Position numbers and translations under genes: made by a program
The notes under the pieces: model-generated
The model's input: only the letters and a program-made list of their open reading frames with translations
Told to the model about the DNA's origin: nothing
Databases searched by the model: none
Assembly: GCA_017484005.1 (NCBI GenBank)
Contig: JAFUTY010000046.1
Span: 1-64,000, forward strand
Direction: 5' to 3'
Length of the DNA: 64,000 bases
Source of the DNA: Selenomonadaceae bacterium
GTDB taxonomy: Bacteria; Bacillota; Negativicutes; Selenomonadales; Selenomonadaceae
In this document: positions 9,159 through 18,417 of the stretch, in pieces
Layout of the letters: every line of letters starts with the position of its first letter
Numbering within the stretch: the first letter of the stretch is position 1

Positions 9159-9186
9159 ATTCTATCACTCCAAAAATTTTTTGCAA
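9159..9186 (-). promoter_or_regulatory. Promoter for tRNA-Gly
   Basis: On the minus strand TTGCAA (9186-9181), a 16-base spacer and TAGAAT (9164-9159) end 12 bases before the tRNA 5' end. Confidence 0.6.
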
Positions 9187-9220
9187 ACAGTTTTTGAATC
9201 GAAACAGGCTTGCGAATTCC

Positions 9221-9249
9221 TTGACAATGGATTATCCCGCGACTAAACT
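9221..9249 (+). promoter_or_regulatory. Sigma-70 type promoter for dapA
   Basis: Consensus TTGACA (9221-9226), a 17-base spacer and TAAACT (9244-9249), 37 bases upstream of the dapA ATG. Confidence 0.75.
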
Positions 9250-9286
9250 TCGTCTAGTTTTGTGACAGAAATGGAGGAAAATTTTT

Positions 9287-10171
9287 ATGAAGCCCACAAT
9301 ATTCCGCGGGGCAGGAGTTGCAATTGCGACACCATTCTCAGACGGCGGAATCAATTTCAGCGAGCTCGGCAGACTCATTGATTTCCAAATCGATAATGGA
9401 ACTGACGCGATTATTATCACTGGCACGACGGGAGAATCTGCAACGATGTCTGACGAGGAACATCGCGCCGCGATTAAATTTGCCGTCGATCATGTTAAGA
9501 AAAAAATTCCAGTTATCGCCGGCACTGGATCGAATGAAACTGCATATGCGATTTCACTTTCCAAATTCGCAGCGGAAGTCGGTGCAGATGCGCTGTTATG
9601 TGTGACTCCGTACTATAACAAATGCACTCAAAAGGGACTCGTCAAACATTTCGAGGCAATCGCCGATTCGACAGATCTTCCAGTGATTCTTTACAACGTT
9701 CCGTCGAGAACTGGAGTCAACATTTCAATCGATGCTTATCGCGAACTTTCAAAACATCCGCGAATCAATGCGACGAAGGAAGCAAATGGAGATCTAACTT
9801 CAGTTTTGAGAACTCGATATGCCTGCGGTGATGATCTCAACATCTATTCGGGGAATGACGATCAAACGCTCGCAATTCTATCGCTCGGCGGTTTGGGAGT
9901 TATATCTGTGCTGTCGAATATCATGCCGCGACAAACTCACGAGCTCTGCAAAAATTTCTTCGATGGAGATCTCGATGGTGCTCAGCGACTTCAAATCAAA
10001 CTTTGCGATTTAATCGACGCGCTGTTTTGTGAAGTCAATCCGATTCCAGTGAAAACCGCGCTGCGATTGATTGGTTTTGAAATGGGAGAACTTCGAATGC
10101 CGCTTTCTGAAATGGAAGAAAAAAATCTCGAGCGGCTCAAATCAGCTCTCAAAAATCATGGATTAATTTAA
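9287..10171 (+). CDS. dapA: 4-hydroxy-tetrahydrodipicolinate synthase
   Basis: Class I aldolase-like TIM barrel of 294 residues. It condenses pyruvate with aspartate semialdehyde, the first committed step of lysine and meso-diaminopimelate synthesis. TGTTGESATMSDEEH is the family signature near residue 45. YNVPSRTG carries the catalytic Tyr, and ATKEANGD carries the Schiff-base Lys near 163. GGAGG precedes ATG 9287. It is followed at once by an unrelated exported protein whose SD overlaps the dapA stop, so the two are translationally close. The other dap genes are not in the window. Confidence 0.97.
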   Translation: MKPTIFRGAGVAIATPFSDGGINFSELGRLIDFQIDNGTDAIIITGTTGESATMSDEEHRAAIKFAVDHVKKKIPVIAGTGSNETAYAISLSKFAAEVGADALLCVTPYYNKCTQKGLVKHFEAIADSTDLPVILYNVPSRTGVNISIDAYRELSKHPRINATKEANGDLTSVLRTRYACGDDLNIYSGNDDQTLAILSLGGLGVISVLSNIMPRQTHELCKNFFDGDLDGAQRLQIKLCDLIDALFCEVNPIPVKTALRLIGFEMGELRMPLSEMEEKNLERLKSALKNHGLI

Positions 10172-10183
10172 GGAGATGATCAT

Positions 10184-10735
10184 TTGAAGAAAATTTTTCA
10201 ACTCACAATTTTCGTTTTGATGCTGGCAGTCACATCGATGGCTTCCGCGGCGTCTGAAAAATCTACAATCGAAGAGGGCGCAGATCTTTCCAACATTCAC
10301 AAACTTGCAATTGGCACGACGAATTATTATCAAACCGATTCAAACGCGCCAACTCACGATGAATTCGTTGATATCATTTACGAGGCGAGCAAAGTCGGTC
10401 GAACTCAAGTGATTTCGAATGATGATTATCGTGCCGCCGCTAAAAAGATTTCCAAATTCAAAATCGAGCTTTTCGAGCCGAACATCGCTCAAAAAATGTC
10501 GAATCAAGGAATTTCTGATCTCGCCGATGCATATTTAGTCACGACGATTGCAAATCCAAATCGTCCAAATTTCTTCTTCGAAGTTTACGATGCAAAAACA
10601 AATCAACTTCTCTACACTTATCAAACAGTTCTCGCCAAAACTTCTCGGAAGAATGCCAAGAATTTCCAAGAAATCTGTGAAACTTTCTTCAAAAAATTCG
10701 ATCAAGTCGCAGTAAAACAAGCTAAGAAAAGATAA
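10184..10735 (+). CDS. Exported protein of unknown function
   Basis: 183 residues from a TTG start with AGGAG at 10171-10175. The signal peptide is MKKIFQLTIFVLMLAVTSM followed by ASA-AS. The mature part has a mixed alpha-beta pattern (NIHKLAIGTTNYYQTD, then DAYLVTTIANPN, then FFFEVYDAKTNQLLYTYQ) resembling small periplasmic proteins that assess a component and return a stress-type signal, but I recognise no named family. No lipobox Cys is present. It is cotranscribed with dapA and closed by a strong terminator. Confidence 0.75.
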   Translation: MKKIFQLTIFVLMLAVTSMASAASEKSTIEEGADLSNIHKLAIGTTNYYQTDSNAPTHDEFVDIIYEASKVGRTQVISNDDYRAAAKKISKFKIELFEPNIAQKMSNQGISDLADAYLVTTIANPNRPNFFFEVYDAKTNQLLYTYQTVLAKTSRKNAKNFQEICETFFKKFDQVAVKQAKKR

Positions 10736-10748
10736 TCCAGACGAATCG

Positions 10749-10783
10749 AGAGAGGAGAATTCAACAATCTCCTCTCTTTTTTA
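10749..10783 (+). terminator. Terminator after the dapA unit
   Basis: Perfect 10-bp stem AGAGAGGAGA (10749-10758) and TCTCCTCTCT (10768-10777), 9-base loop, then T6. Confidence 0.92.
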
Positions 10784-10805
10784 ACGTCTAGAGATTCAAT
10801 TAATT

Positions 10806-11690
10806 TCAATAATCGTCGTATCGATCATCTTCCGCCAGATAAATCGTCGAAAGCTGTGCCTTATCAGATTGAGTCGGTGTGATATATCCCGCCCGCTCCA
10901 TTGATTCGAGCACGACCAATTGACGCTTTTTCGCGAGCATGAAATTCACATACGGCGAATAGACTGATGGCGCATTTGGAATTCCTGCGAGCATTGCAGA
11001 TTCCGCGAGATTCAATTCCGATGGCGCAATTCCAAAATATCCAATCGACGCGTCATAGATTCCATAAAATCCTGAACCGAAGTAGATCGTGTTGAGATAG
11101 AGCTCAAGAATTTCGTCCTTCGAATAATTCATCTCGAGATCAATTGCGAGGATCAATTCTTCCGCTTTCCTTCCGAATGATTTTGATCGCGTCAGAAAAA
11201 TGTTTTTGATCAACTGCTGCGAAATTGTCGAGCCGCCCTCTTCGAGCTCACCTTCTTCGATATCAACGACGATGGCTCGCCCAATTCCGCGAATGTCGAA
11301 TCCATGATGCGAATAGAATCTTGAATCTTCCACCGCGACAATTGCTTCTTTCATCCTTGCAGACACTTTTTCAAGCGGGACAAAATGTTTCATCGATGTT
11401 TTCTCCGCGATTTCCTGTTTCAAAAACAAAATTCGATGAATTCTTCCGCTCAAACTCAGCGATTCTTCCTCGGAATTCTCCGGCGTCGATTCTTTCGGAA
11501 ACATTTTTTCGAGAGAATTGGAATGCAGAATTCGCGAGCCGGCTGAAATTGAAAATGAAATTGTAAATGTTAGAATCAAAATGACTGGAAGTCTTGCAAG
11601 AATCATGACTTTTTTCAAAAAATCCGCGAGCGAGAAATTTTTCAGATTTCGAATTCGCTCGACAAACTTTTCCCAATACCGCTTCAGCAA
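10806..11690 (-). CDS. GT51 peptidoglycan glycosyltransferase (monofunctional)
   Basis: 294 residues with an N-terminal membrane anchor (about 27-47). A GT51 domain then has VAVEDSRFYSHHGFD (catalytic Glu), EGGSTISQQLIKN, and the helical ELYLNTIYFGSG and AESAMLAGIPNAPS motifs. It polymerises lipid II glycans at the outer face of the inner membrane. No transpeptidase domain follows, so it is MtgA-like, or a PBP1 reduced to its first domain. Start TTG at 11690-11688 has GGAGG seven bases upstream. It diverges from argC over only 50 bases. MtgA in proteobacteria is typically about 240 residues, so this one is somewhat longer. Confidence 0.9.
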   Translation of the reverse strand: MLKRYWEKFVERIRNLKNFSLADFLKKVMILARLPVILILTFTISFSISAGSRILHSNSLEKMFPKESTPENSEEESLSLSGRIHRILFLKQEIAEKTSMKHFVPLEKVSARMKEAIVAVEDSRFYSHHGFDIRGIGRAIVVDIEEGELEEGGSTISQQLIKNIFLTRSKSFGRKAEELILAIDLEMNYSKDEILELYLNTIYFGSGFYGIYDASIGYFGIAPSELNLAESAMLAGIPNAPSVYSPYVNFMLAKKRQLVVLESMERAGYITPTQSDKAQLSTIYLAEDDRYDDY

Positions 11691-11740
11691 TCACTCACCT
11701 CCAAAAATTTTGGGGATTATAACATAGAGGGGGAAAAATT

Positions 11741-12775
11741 TTGAAGGTATCAATCATCGGTGCGACGGGATATGGAGGAGCTGAACTTTTGAGAATCCTT
11801 CATCATCATCCGCAAGCCGAAATTGTACACATCACATCGGAATCTCACACCGGCAAGAAAATTTCCGAACTCTATCCACATTTTCGCGGAATTTATGACT
11901 TGGAGCTCGAAAGTTTCAAAGACATCGATAGAATCGGTGACGACAGCGATTTCATTTTTATCGCGCTGCCTGCGGGACATGCAATGAAAATCGGTTTAGC
12001 ATTGGAATCGAAGAAAACTCGAATCATTGATTTCGGTGCAGATTATCGATTTTCAGATGTCAAAGTTTATGAGGAATGGTATGGAATTCCTCACGAACAT
12101 CGAAACGCGTCTCGAATTTATGGATTGGCAGAACTCTATCGCGACGAGATTCGATCCGCAAAAATTATCGCGAACGCTGGATGTTATACAACCGCATCGA
12201 TTCTAGCATTAGCTCCGCTTGTCAAACATCATTTGATCGAGTCTGATTCGATAATCGTCGATGCATGTTCTGGAATTTCCGGCGCGGGAAGATCTCCAAA
12301 TCTCGGGAATCATTTTCCGGAGATGTATGATAATTTCAAAGCGTATAAAGTCGCAAGTCACAGACATACTCCAGAAATCGAGCAGGCATTGGAAGATCTT
12401 TCCGGCGAAAAAATCACGATCAATTTCACGCCGCATCTATTGCCGATGTCTCGAGGAATTTTGGCAACATGCTACGCGAATCTCAAGCCTGATGTTTCGA
12501 AGGAAGTTATCAATGCTGCATTTGTAAAAATGTATGGCGATGAAAAATTCATTCGATTATTGGGACGCGGAGGATATCCAGAGACAAAATTCGTCCGCGG
12601 AACAAATTTCTGTGATATCGCATGGCATCATGATTTGAGAACAAATCGAATCATCGTTTTGTCGGCGATAGATAATCTAGTCAAAGGCGCAGCAGGTCAA
12701 GCAGTTCAAAATTTCAATATCGCCTGCGGATTCGATGAAAATACTGGACTCGATTCAATCGCGGTTTATCCATGA
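11741..12775 (+). CDS. argC: N-acetyl-gamma-glutamyl-phosphate reductase
   Basis: 344 residues, cytosolic, third step of arginine synthesis (NADPH reduction of acetylglutamyl phosphate). The N-terminal GATGYGGAELLR is the Rossmann motif. The catalytic Cys is in NAGCYTTAS near residue 147. HRHTPEIEQAL carries the catalytic His. The start is TTG with a G-rich SD (GAGGGGG). A TATAAC at 11718-11723 could be a -10 box, but no good -35 is seen, and I see no clear ARG box in the 50-base spacer. First gene of a complete argCJBDFGH cluster. Confidence 0.97.
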   Translation: MKVSIIGATGYGGAELLRILHHHPQAEIVHITSESHTGKKISELYPHFRGIYDLELESFKDIDRIGDDSDFIFIALPAGHAMKIGLALESKKTRIIDFGADYRFSDVKVYEEWYGIPHEHRNASRIYGLAELYRDEIRSAKIIANAGCYTTASILALAPLVKHHLIESDSIIVDACSGISGAGRSPNLGNHFPEMYDNFKAYKVASHRHTPEIEQALEDLSGEKITINFTPHLLPMSRGILATCYANLKPDVSKEVINAAFVKMYGDEKFIRLLGRGGYPETKFVRGTNFCDIAWHHDLRTNRIIVLSAIDNLVKGAAGQAVQNFNIACGFDENTGLDSIAVYP

Positions 12776-12827
12776 AAATTTGTGAAAATCGATAGAAGTT
12801 CCATGAAATTTTTTGAGGAGTGATTTC

Positions 12828-14054
12828 ATGAATTCCCAAGACATGTTCACTGAAAAATTTTCGCGCGCTGGAGTTTGTTATCCACAAGGATTTTCTGCCG
12901 CGGGAGTTAGAGCTGGAATCAAAAAAAGCGGAAATCTCGATCTCGCACTGATTTATTCCGAAAATCCCGCAGATGTCGCTGGAGTTTTCACGACGAATCA
13001 AGTCGCCGCTGCTCCAGTCTACGTTTCGAAGAAAGTTGTATCGGGCGGAAAGGCTCAAGCAGTCTGTGCAAATGCTGGATGTGCGAATGCATGTACTGGT
13101 GACGAGGGAGATCGCAACGCTCGATTGATGCAGGAATTCACCGCGAAAAATCTCAACTGCAATCCTGACGAAGTTATCATCGGTTCGACTGGAATCATTG
13201 GAGTCAATTTGCCGATGGGAAAAGTTGAACGCGGAATCGAGCAGGCAGCAATCAATCTTTCGCGCGATGGATCTGCAGACGCTGGAAATGCTATCGTCAC
13301 GACTGATACATATTCGAAAGCATGTGCATTTGAATTCGATCTCGATGGCAAAACGATCAAACTCGGTGCGATCGCTAAAGGATCGGGAATGATTCAACCA
13401 AATCTCGCGACGATGTTATGCTTTATCACGACTGATATCTCGATCGATCAAAAACTTTTGCAAGAAACTCTCTCCGATATCACGAATGTCACGTTCAATA
13501 TGATTTCGATTGACGGCGATATGAGCACGAATGATATGGTTGTCGTGATGGCGAATGGCGCGGCTGGAAATGATCGAATCACTGAAAAAAATTCTGCTTA
13601 TGAAAAATTTTATTCCGCGCTCCTCGATATCTGCACTGAAATTTCGAAACGAATCGCGTCAGATGGTGAAGGTGCGACGAAATTTTTAACGATCGATGTC
13701 GTCAACGCTCGATCTTTCGATGAAGCTAAACAGGTCGGAATGAGTGTCGCAAAATCTCCTCTCGTCAAAACTGCATTCTTTGGAGAAGATCCGAACTGGG
13801 GACGAGTTGTCTGCGCTGTTGGATATTCTGGAATCGAAATCGATCCCAACAAAGTCACGGTGAAATTTGGAAGTCTGCCGGTTTATACAAATGGATTGGG
13901 AGTTGCATTCGATACTGACGCGATGAAAGATATCATGAGCGAGCATGACATTCTTATCGAAATCGATCTCGGCTCGGGAGAATCTTCCGCGACAGTTTGG
14001 ACTTGCGATTTTTCATACGGCTATGTGAAAATCAATGGTGAATATCATACTTGA
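12828..14054 (+). CDS. argJ: Glutamate N-acetyltransferase / ornithine acetyltransferase
   Basis: 408 residues from ATG 12828, which has GAGGAG seven bases upstream. A TTG at 12813 in the same frame overlaps that SD and is rejected. The enzyme recycles the acetyl group from acetylornithine to glutamate. AKGSGMIQPNLATML contains the self-cleavage Ala-Thr bond; the Thr becomes the nucleophile of the beta subunit. GEDPNWGR near residue 325 is conserved. A cyclic arginine pathway is implied, so a separate argE is not needed. Whether it also uses acetyl-CoA cannot be read from sequence. Confidence 0.96.
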   Translation: MNSQDMFTEKFSRAGVCYPQGFSAAGVRAGIKKSGNLDLALIYSENPADVAGVFTTNQVAAAPVYVSKKVVSGGKAQAVCANAGCANACTGDEGDRNARLMQEFTAKNLNCNPDEVIIGSTGIIGVNLPMGKVERGIEQAAINLSRDGSADAGNAIVTTDTYSKACAFEFDLDGKTIKLGAIAKGSGMIQPNLATMLCFITTDISIDQKLLQETLSDITNVTFNMISIDGDMSTNDMVVVMANGAAGNDRITEKNSAYEKFYSALLDICTEISKRIASDGEGATKFLTIDVVNARSFDEAKQVGMSVAKSPLVKTAFFGEDPNWGRVVCAVGYSGIEIDPNKVTVKFGSLPVYTNGLGVAFDTDAMKDIMSEHDILIEIDLGSGESSATVWTCDFSYGYVKINGEYHT

Positions 14055-14057
14055 GGA

Positions 14058-14954
14058 GTGATCAAAATTTTCTCTGCAGAAGATAAAGCATCGATCCTCG
14101 TCGAAGCTCTTCCATACATCCGCGAATTTTATGGAAAAACTGTCGTTATAAAATATGGCGGCAATGCGATGGTCAGCGAGGATCTCAAAGAAAAAATCAT
14201 GCAGGATATCTCGCTGATGAAATACGTCGGAATTCGTCCAGTCATGATTCACGGCGGAGGTTCAGGAATCACAGGATTTTTGAATCGACTCGGCAAACAG
14301 TCTGAATTCATTTCTGGACTTCGCGTCACAGACGAGGAGACTGTTGATATTGTCGAAATGGTTTTGGCTGGAAAAATTAATTCTGAACTTGTAACTCGAT
14401 TGAATCAACTCGGAATTCGAGCTGTCGGATTAAGTGGAAAAGATGCAAATCTCGTTCGAGCTCAGAAAAAATTCGCGACGGTTTATCAAAATCACAGCGA
14501 GGAGAAAGTCGATGTTGGATTTGTCGGCGAAGTTGTAGAAGTCAATTCAAAAATCATCGAGGATCTGTTGAATCAAAACTATGTTCCGATAATTGCACCG
14601 ATTGGAGTCGATTCCGAAGGAAAAAGCTACAATATAAATGCAGACGATTTCGCATCGGCAATCGCTGGAGCTCTTCACGCCGAAAAATTTTTGCTGCTCA
14701 CAGATACCGAGGGCGTCTATAAAAATTTTGAAGACAAAACGTCATTCATTTCGACTCTCACAGTCAGCGAAGCAAAAAGCTACATTAAAAAAGGGATAAT
14801 CTCGGGAGGCATGATTCCAAAAATCGAAGCATGTCTACACGCGATTGATTCCGGCACGAATAAAACTCACATCATCGATGGGCGCGTTCCACATTCAATT
14901 ATCCTCGAAATGTTTACATCGCAAGGAATTGGAACTCAAGTCGTCAAAGATTGA
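14058..14954 (+). CDS. argB: Acetylglutamate kinase
   Basis: About 295 residues; phosphorylates N-acetylglutamate with ATP. VVIKYGGNAM is the phosphate-binding Lys-Gly-Gly motif. HGGGSGITGFLNRLG and GLSGKDANLVRA are family motifs. The start is unclear. GTG 14058 is the only standard in-frame start, but it lies inside the only SD (GAGGAG 14053-14058). An ATT at 14067 sits eight bases after that SD and would give a protein starting (M)FSAEDKA, a usual family N-terminus as I remember it. I keep 14058 as the outer limit. The argJ stop lies three bases upstream. Confidence 0.95.
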   Translation: MIKIFSAEDKASILVEALPYIREFYGKTVVIKYGGNAMVSEDLKEKIMQDISLMKYVGIRPVMIHGGGSGITGFLNRLGKQSEFISGLRVTDEETVDIVEMVLAGKINSELVTRLNQLGIRAVGLSGKDANLVRAQKKFATVYQNHSEEKVDVGFVGEVVEVNSKIIEDLLNQNYVPIIAPIGVDSEGKSYNINADDFASAIAGALHAEKFLLLTDTEGVYKNFEDKTSFISTLTVSEAKSYIKKGIISGGMIPKIEACLHAIDSGTNKTHIIDGRVPHSIILEMFTSQGIGTQVVKD

Positions 14955-14965
14955 GAGGTGACACG

Positions 14966-16174
14966 ATGGAAGAATCGACTCAGGAAATCATCGGCAAGGA
15001 CAATTCGAATTATTTGCCAGTGTTTTCGCGATATCAAATCGTCTTGGATCGCGGCGAAGGAGTTTATCTTTTCGACACGGAAGGCAACATGTATTTGGAT
15101 TTTCTTGCAGGAATTGCAGTCAATGTGTTGGGATATGATTTCAAACCGCTCGTCGCAACGATTTCTGAACAGGCAAAGTTATTGATTCATTGTTCGAATC
15201 TCTATTACACTCGTCCGCAAGCTGAAGCCGCTCGAAAATTGGTTGAACTTTCGGGATTGGATCGAGCATTTTTTGGAAATTCTGGCGCGGAAGCGAATGA
15301 AGGCGCAATCAAAGTCGCTCGAAAATTTGCTCATTCAATCGACAAAAACAAATCGAAAATCATAACCGCGCTCGACAGTTTTCATGGAAGAACGCTTGCA
15401 ACTCTCACGGCGACAGGTCAACCTCACTATCATGAGGGATATGAACCTCTGCCGGGTGGATTTGAATATGTGAAATTCAATGACATCGACGCGCTGGAAA
15501 AATTGGTTGACGATCAGACTTGCGCCGTGATGCTCGAGACAATTCAAGGCGAGGGAGGAGTTCATCCTCCAAATCCAGATTATTTCCGAAAAGTTCGAGA
15601 GCTTTGCGATAAACATCGAGCACTGTTGATTCTCGACGAAATTCAATGTGGAATGGGACGAACTGGAAAATTCTTCGCATATGAAAATTATGGAATCAAG
15701 CCGGATGTTGTAACTCTCGCGAAGGGATTGGCGGGAGGAGTTCCAATCGGAGCATTCATCTGCACAGATGAAGTTGCGAATTCGATGAAACCTGGAGATC
15801 ATGGAACGACATTCGGCGGAAATCCTTTAGCATGTGCCGCGGCGAATGTTGTCCTCGATACAATTTCTCAAAAAAGCTTCCTTGATCATGTCGCGGAAGT
15901 TGGAAAATATTTCAAAGAGAAACTCGTCGAGCTTCAACAAAAATTTCCAGATCTGATTCGAGATGTTCGCGGCGAGGGATTATTGCTCGGTGCAGAGTTA
16001 TCAAAACCAGGGCGTCGAGTTGTCGAATTATGCATGAAACGCGGCGCGATAATCAATTGCACCGTCGGAAATGTTTTGCGATTCGTTCCGCCGTTGATTG
16101 TTGAAAAAGATCAAATCGATGAGCTTGTCGAAATCCTATTCATGTCACTCAACGATTTTTCTGAGGAGGGCTGA
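14966..16174 (+). CDS. argD: Acetylornithine aminotransferase
   Basis: 402-residue class III PLP aminotransferase from ATG 14966, preceded by GAGAGGTG. A TTG at 14951 in the same frame overlaps the argB stop and lacks spacing. Key features are FFGNSGAEANEGAIK (PLP phosphate contact), ILDEIQCGMGRTGKF (Asp to the pyridine N) and LAKGLAGGVPIGA (Schiff-base Lys). It converts acetylglutamate semialdehyde to acetylornithine, and family members may also serve the diaminopimelate pathway, which fits the dapA gene nearby. Confidence 0.96.
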   Translation: MEESTQEIIGKDNSNYLPVFSRYQIVLDRGEGVYLFDTEGNMYLDFLAGIAVNVLGYDFKPLVATISEQAKLLIHCSNLYYTRPQAEAARKLVELSGLDRAFFGNSGAEANEGAIKVARKFAHSIDKNKSKIITALDSFHGRTLATLTATGQPHYHEGYEPLPGGFEYVKFNDIDALEKLVDDQTCAVMLETIQGEGGVHPPNPDYFRKVRELCDKHRALLILDEIQCGMGRTGKFFAYENYGIKPDVVTLAKGLAGGVPIGAFICTDEVANSMKPGDHGTTFGGNPLACAAANVVLDTISQKSFLDHVAEVGKYFKEKLVELQQKFPDLIRDVRGEGLLLGAELSKPGRRVVELCMKRGAIINCTVGNVLRFVPPLIVEKDQIDELVEILFMSLNDFSEEG

Positions 16175-16176
16175 TT

Positions 16177-17115
16177 TTGTACAATCCACTAAAAGGCAGA
16201 GATCTGTTATCGATTCATGAATTGTCGGTCGAGGAAGTCGAATTGATTCTGGATCTTGCGGCGAAATTGAAATCGATGCAGAAATCTGGAATCCCGCATC
16301 GCTGGCTCGAGGGAAAAACTCTCGGAATGATTTTTGAAAAATCTTCAACGAGAACTCGAGTTTCATTCGAAGTTGGAATGTCGCAGCTCGGCGGAAGTGC
16401 ATTATTTTTATCGAATCGAGATTTGCAATTAGGTCGCGGCGAACCAATCAAAGACACCGCTCGAGTCTTATCGCGATATCTCGATGGAATCATGATTCGA
16501 ACATTTGGACATGATCGAATCGAAGAATTTGCGGAATATGCCGAAATTCCAATCATCAACGGCTTGACGGATCTACTTCATCCATGCCAAGTTTTGACGG
16601 ATCTATTGACAATTCGCGAGCATAAGGGTAAAGATCTTCGCGGCTTGAGAATGGCTTACGTCGGCGATGGAAATAACATGGCGAATTCATATTGCTCCGG
16701 CGCGGCAAAAGTCGGAATATATTTGACGCTTGCAACTCCAGCAACTCACAAGCCAGATCAAAAAATTTTCGATTATGCAGTCGAAGATTCAATCGCGACG
16801 GGAGGATCTGTCAAATGGACTGAAGATCCGATCGAGGCGGTTAAAAATGCAGATGTCGTCGTGACTGATACTTGGGCGAGCATGGGGCAGGAATCTGAAC
16901 ATGACGAGCGGAAGAAGATCTTTGCGCCGTATCAAATCAATTCTGAATTGATGGAGCATGCAAGTCCTCGCGCGATTGTCATGCATTGTTTGCCGGCGTA
17001 TCGAGGCGAGGAAATCACTGAGGAAGTTTTTGAACAAAATGCCGATGTGATTTTTGATGAGGCGGAGAATCGTCTGCATACTCAAAAAGCGATCTTGGCT
17101 CTCACGATGGGCTGA
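16177..17115 (+). CDS. argF: Ornithine carbamoyltransferase
   Basis: 312 residues from TTG 16177, with GAGGAGG a few bases upstream and two bases after the argD stop. [12 protein letters not shown] binds carbamoyl phosphate, LLHPCQ is the second carbamoyl-phosphate loop, and [12 protein letters not shown] carries the His-Cys-Leu-Pro ornithine motif. It makes citrulline. Anabolic rather than catabolic use is inferred from the cluster. Confidence 0.97.
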   Translation: MYNPLKGRDLLSIHELSVEEVELILDLAAKLKSMQKSGIPHRWLEGKTLGMIFEKSSTRTRVSFEVGMSQLGGSALFLSNRDLQLGRGEPIKDTARVLSRYLDGIMIRTFGHDRIEEFAEYAEIPIINGLTDLLHPCQVLTDLLTIREHKGKDLRGLRMAYVGDGNNMANSYCSGAAKVGIYLTLATPATHKPDQKIFDYAVEDSIATGGSVKWTEDPIEAVKNADVVVTDTWASMGQESEHDERKKIFAPYQINSELMEHASPRAIVMHCLPAYRGEEITEEVFEQNADVIFDEAENRLHTQKAILALTMG

Positions 17116-17141
17116 AAATTTTTCGAAAGGAAGTTTTTAAT

Positions 17142-18350
17142 TTGGCAAAAGCAAACAAAGTCGTTCTAGCATATTCAGGCGGACTTGATACATCGGTTAT
17201 CATTCCATGGCTCAAAGAGAATTATGGATGCGAAGTCATTGCTGTCTGCGCTGATGTCGGTCAAGGCGATGAACTTTCCGTCGTTCACGATAAAGCGTTG
17301 AAATCTGGCGCGTCGAAAGTTTACATCGAGGATTTGACTCAAGATTTCATCGAGAATTATGTTTTCCCAACTCTCAAAGCTGGAGCAGTTTATGAGGGAA
17401 AATATCTTCTTGGAACTTCATTCGCACGCCCAATCATTGCGAAAAAATTGGTCGAAATCGCTCGGAAAGAAAATGCCGATGCTGTCGCGCATGGAGCAAC
17501 TGGAAAGGGAAATGATCAAGTCAGATTCGAATTGACGGTTAAAGCTCTCGCGCCGGATTTGAAAATCATTGCGCCGTGGAGAGAATGGGATCTCGATTCG
17601 CGCGAATCTGAAATCGAATATGCAAAGGCGCACGATATTCCAATCGCAACGGAAAACAAAAAATATTCGATGGATCGCAACATTTGGCATTTGTCGCATG
17701 AAGGTTCAGATTTGGAAGATCCATGGAACGCGCCGCAGAATTCGATGTTCATGATTTCCAAAGCACCGGAAGATGCTCCAGATCGTCCGGAAGAAATTTC
17801 GATCGATTTCGTCGAAGGAATTCCAGTCGCAGTCAATGGCGAGAAGCTCGATGCAGTTAAACTTTTGACGAAACTCAATGAAATCGGTGCGGCAAATGGA
17901 ATCGGAATCGCGGATATCTGTGAAAATCGACTCGTCGGAATGAAATCGCGCGGAGTTTATGAAAATCCAGGCGGAGCGATTCTATATTACGCACATCGCG
18001 AGCTTGAATATTTGACACTTGATCGAGCAACTTTCCATTTCAAAGAGGGAGTTGCGATTCGATATGCAGAGCTCGTCTACGATGGAATGTGGTTCTCGCA
18101 ATTGAGAGAGGCTCTGGCGGCGTTCGTCGATGAAACTCAAAAAACTGTCACTGGCACGGTGAAATTGAAACTCTACAAGGGCAACATCATCAGTGCCGGC
18201 GCGAAATCTGATTTCAGTTTGTATTCGCAGGAATTTGTCACATTCGAGCACGACGATGTTTACAATCAGGCCGATGCTACTGGATTTATCAATTTGTTCG
18301 GACTTCCATTAAAAGTTCGTGCGATGATGCAACAGAAGACTCAAAAATAA
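17142..18350 (+). CDS. argG: Argininosuccinate synthase
   Basis: 402 residues from a TTG with GAAAGGAAG upstream. [10 protein letters not shown] is the PP-loop ATP site near residue 10, and [14 protein letters not shown] and [13 protein letters not shown] are substrate motifs. It joins citrulline and aspartate at the cost of ATP. The gene is followed by a 67-base spacer with two mutually exclusive hairpins before argH, suggesting separate control of argH. Confidence 0.97.
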   Translation: MAKANKVVLAYSGGLDTSVIIPWLKENYGCEVIAVCADVGQGDELSVVHDKALKSGASKVYIEDLTQDFIENYVFPTLKAGAVYEGKYLLGTSFARPIIAKKLVEIARKENADAVAHGATGKGNDQVRFELTVKALAPDLKIIAPWREWDLDSRESEIEYAKAHDIPIATENKKYSMDRNIWHLSHEGSDLEDPWNAPQNSMFMISKAPEDAPDRPEEISIDFVEGIPVAVNGEKLDAVKLLTKLNEIGAANGIGIADICENRLVGMKSRGVYENPGGAILYYAHRELEYLTLDRATFHFKEGVAIRYAELVYDGMWFSQLREALAAFVDETQKTVTGTVKLKLYKGNIISAGAKSDFSLYSQEFVTFEHDDVYNQADATGFINLFGLPLKVRAMMQQKTQK

Positions 18351-18365
18351 TTATCAAAAAAATAT

Positions 18366-18414
18366 TTCGGAGGAGATAAAAAAAATCTCCTCCAATTTTT
18401 CGTTCGGAGGAGAT
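18366..18414 (+). promoter_or_regulatory. Candidate attenuator/SD-masking switch between argG and argH
   Basis: The 12-base word TTCGGAGGAGAT occurs twice (18366-18377 and 18403-18414). Between the copies ATCTCCTCC (18385-18393) can pair with either. Pairing with the first gives a 9-bp hairpin followed by AATTTTT, a terminator. Pairing with the second covers the argH Shine-Dalgarno sequence. The two folds exclude each other. This may be a plain terminator with a fortuitously repeated SD; the exact 12-base match favours design. Confidence 0.55.
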
Positions 18415-18417
18415 TCA

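Noticed and set aside
12813-12827. TTG start for argJ
   Set aside because: It overlaps the SD that serves ATG 12828.
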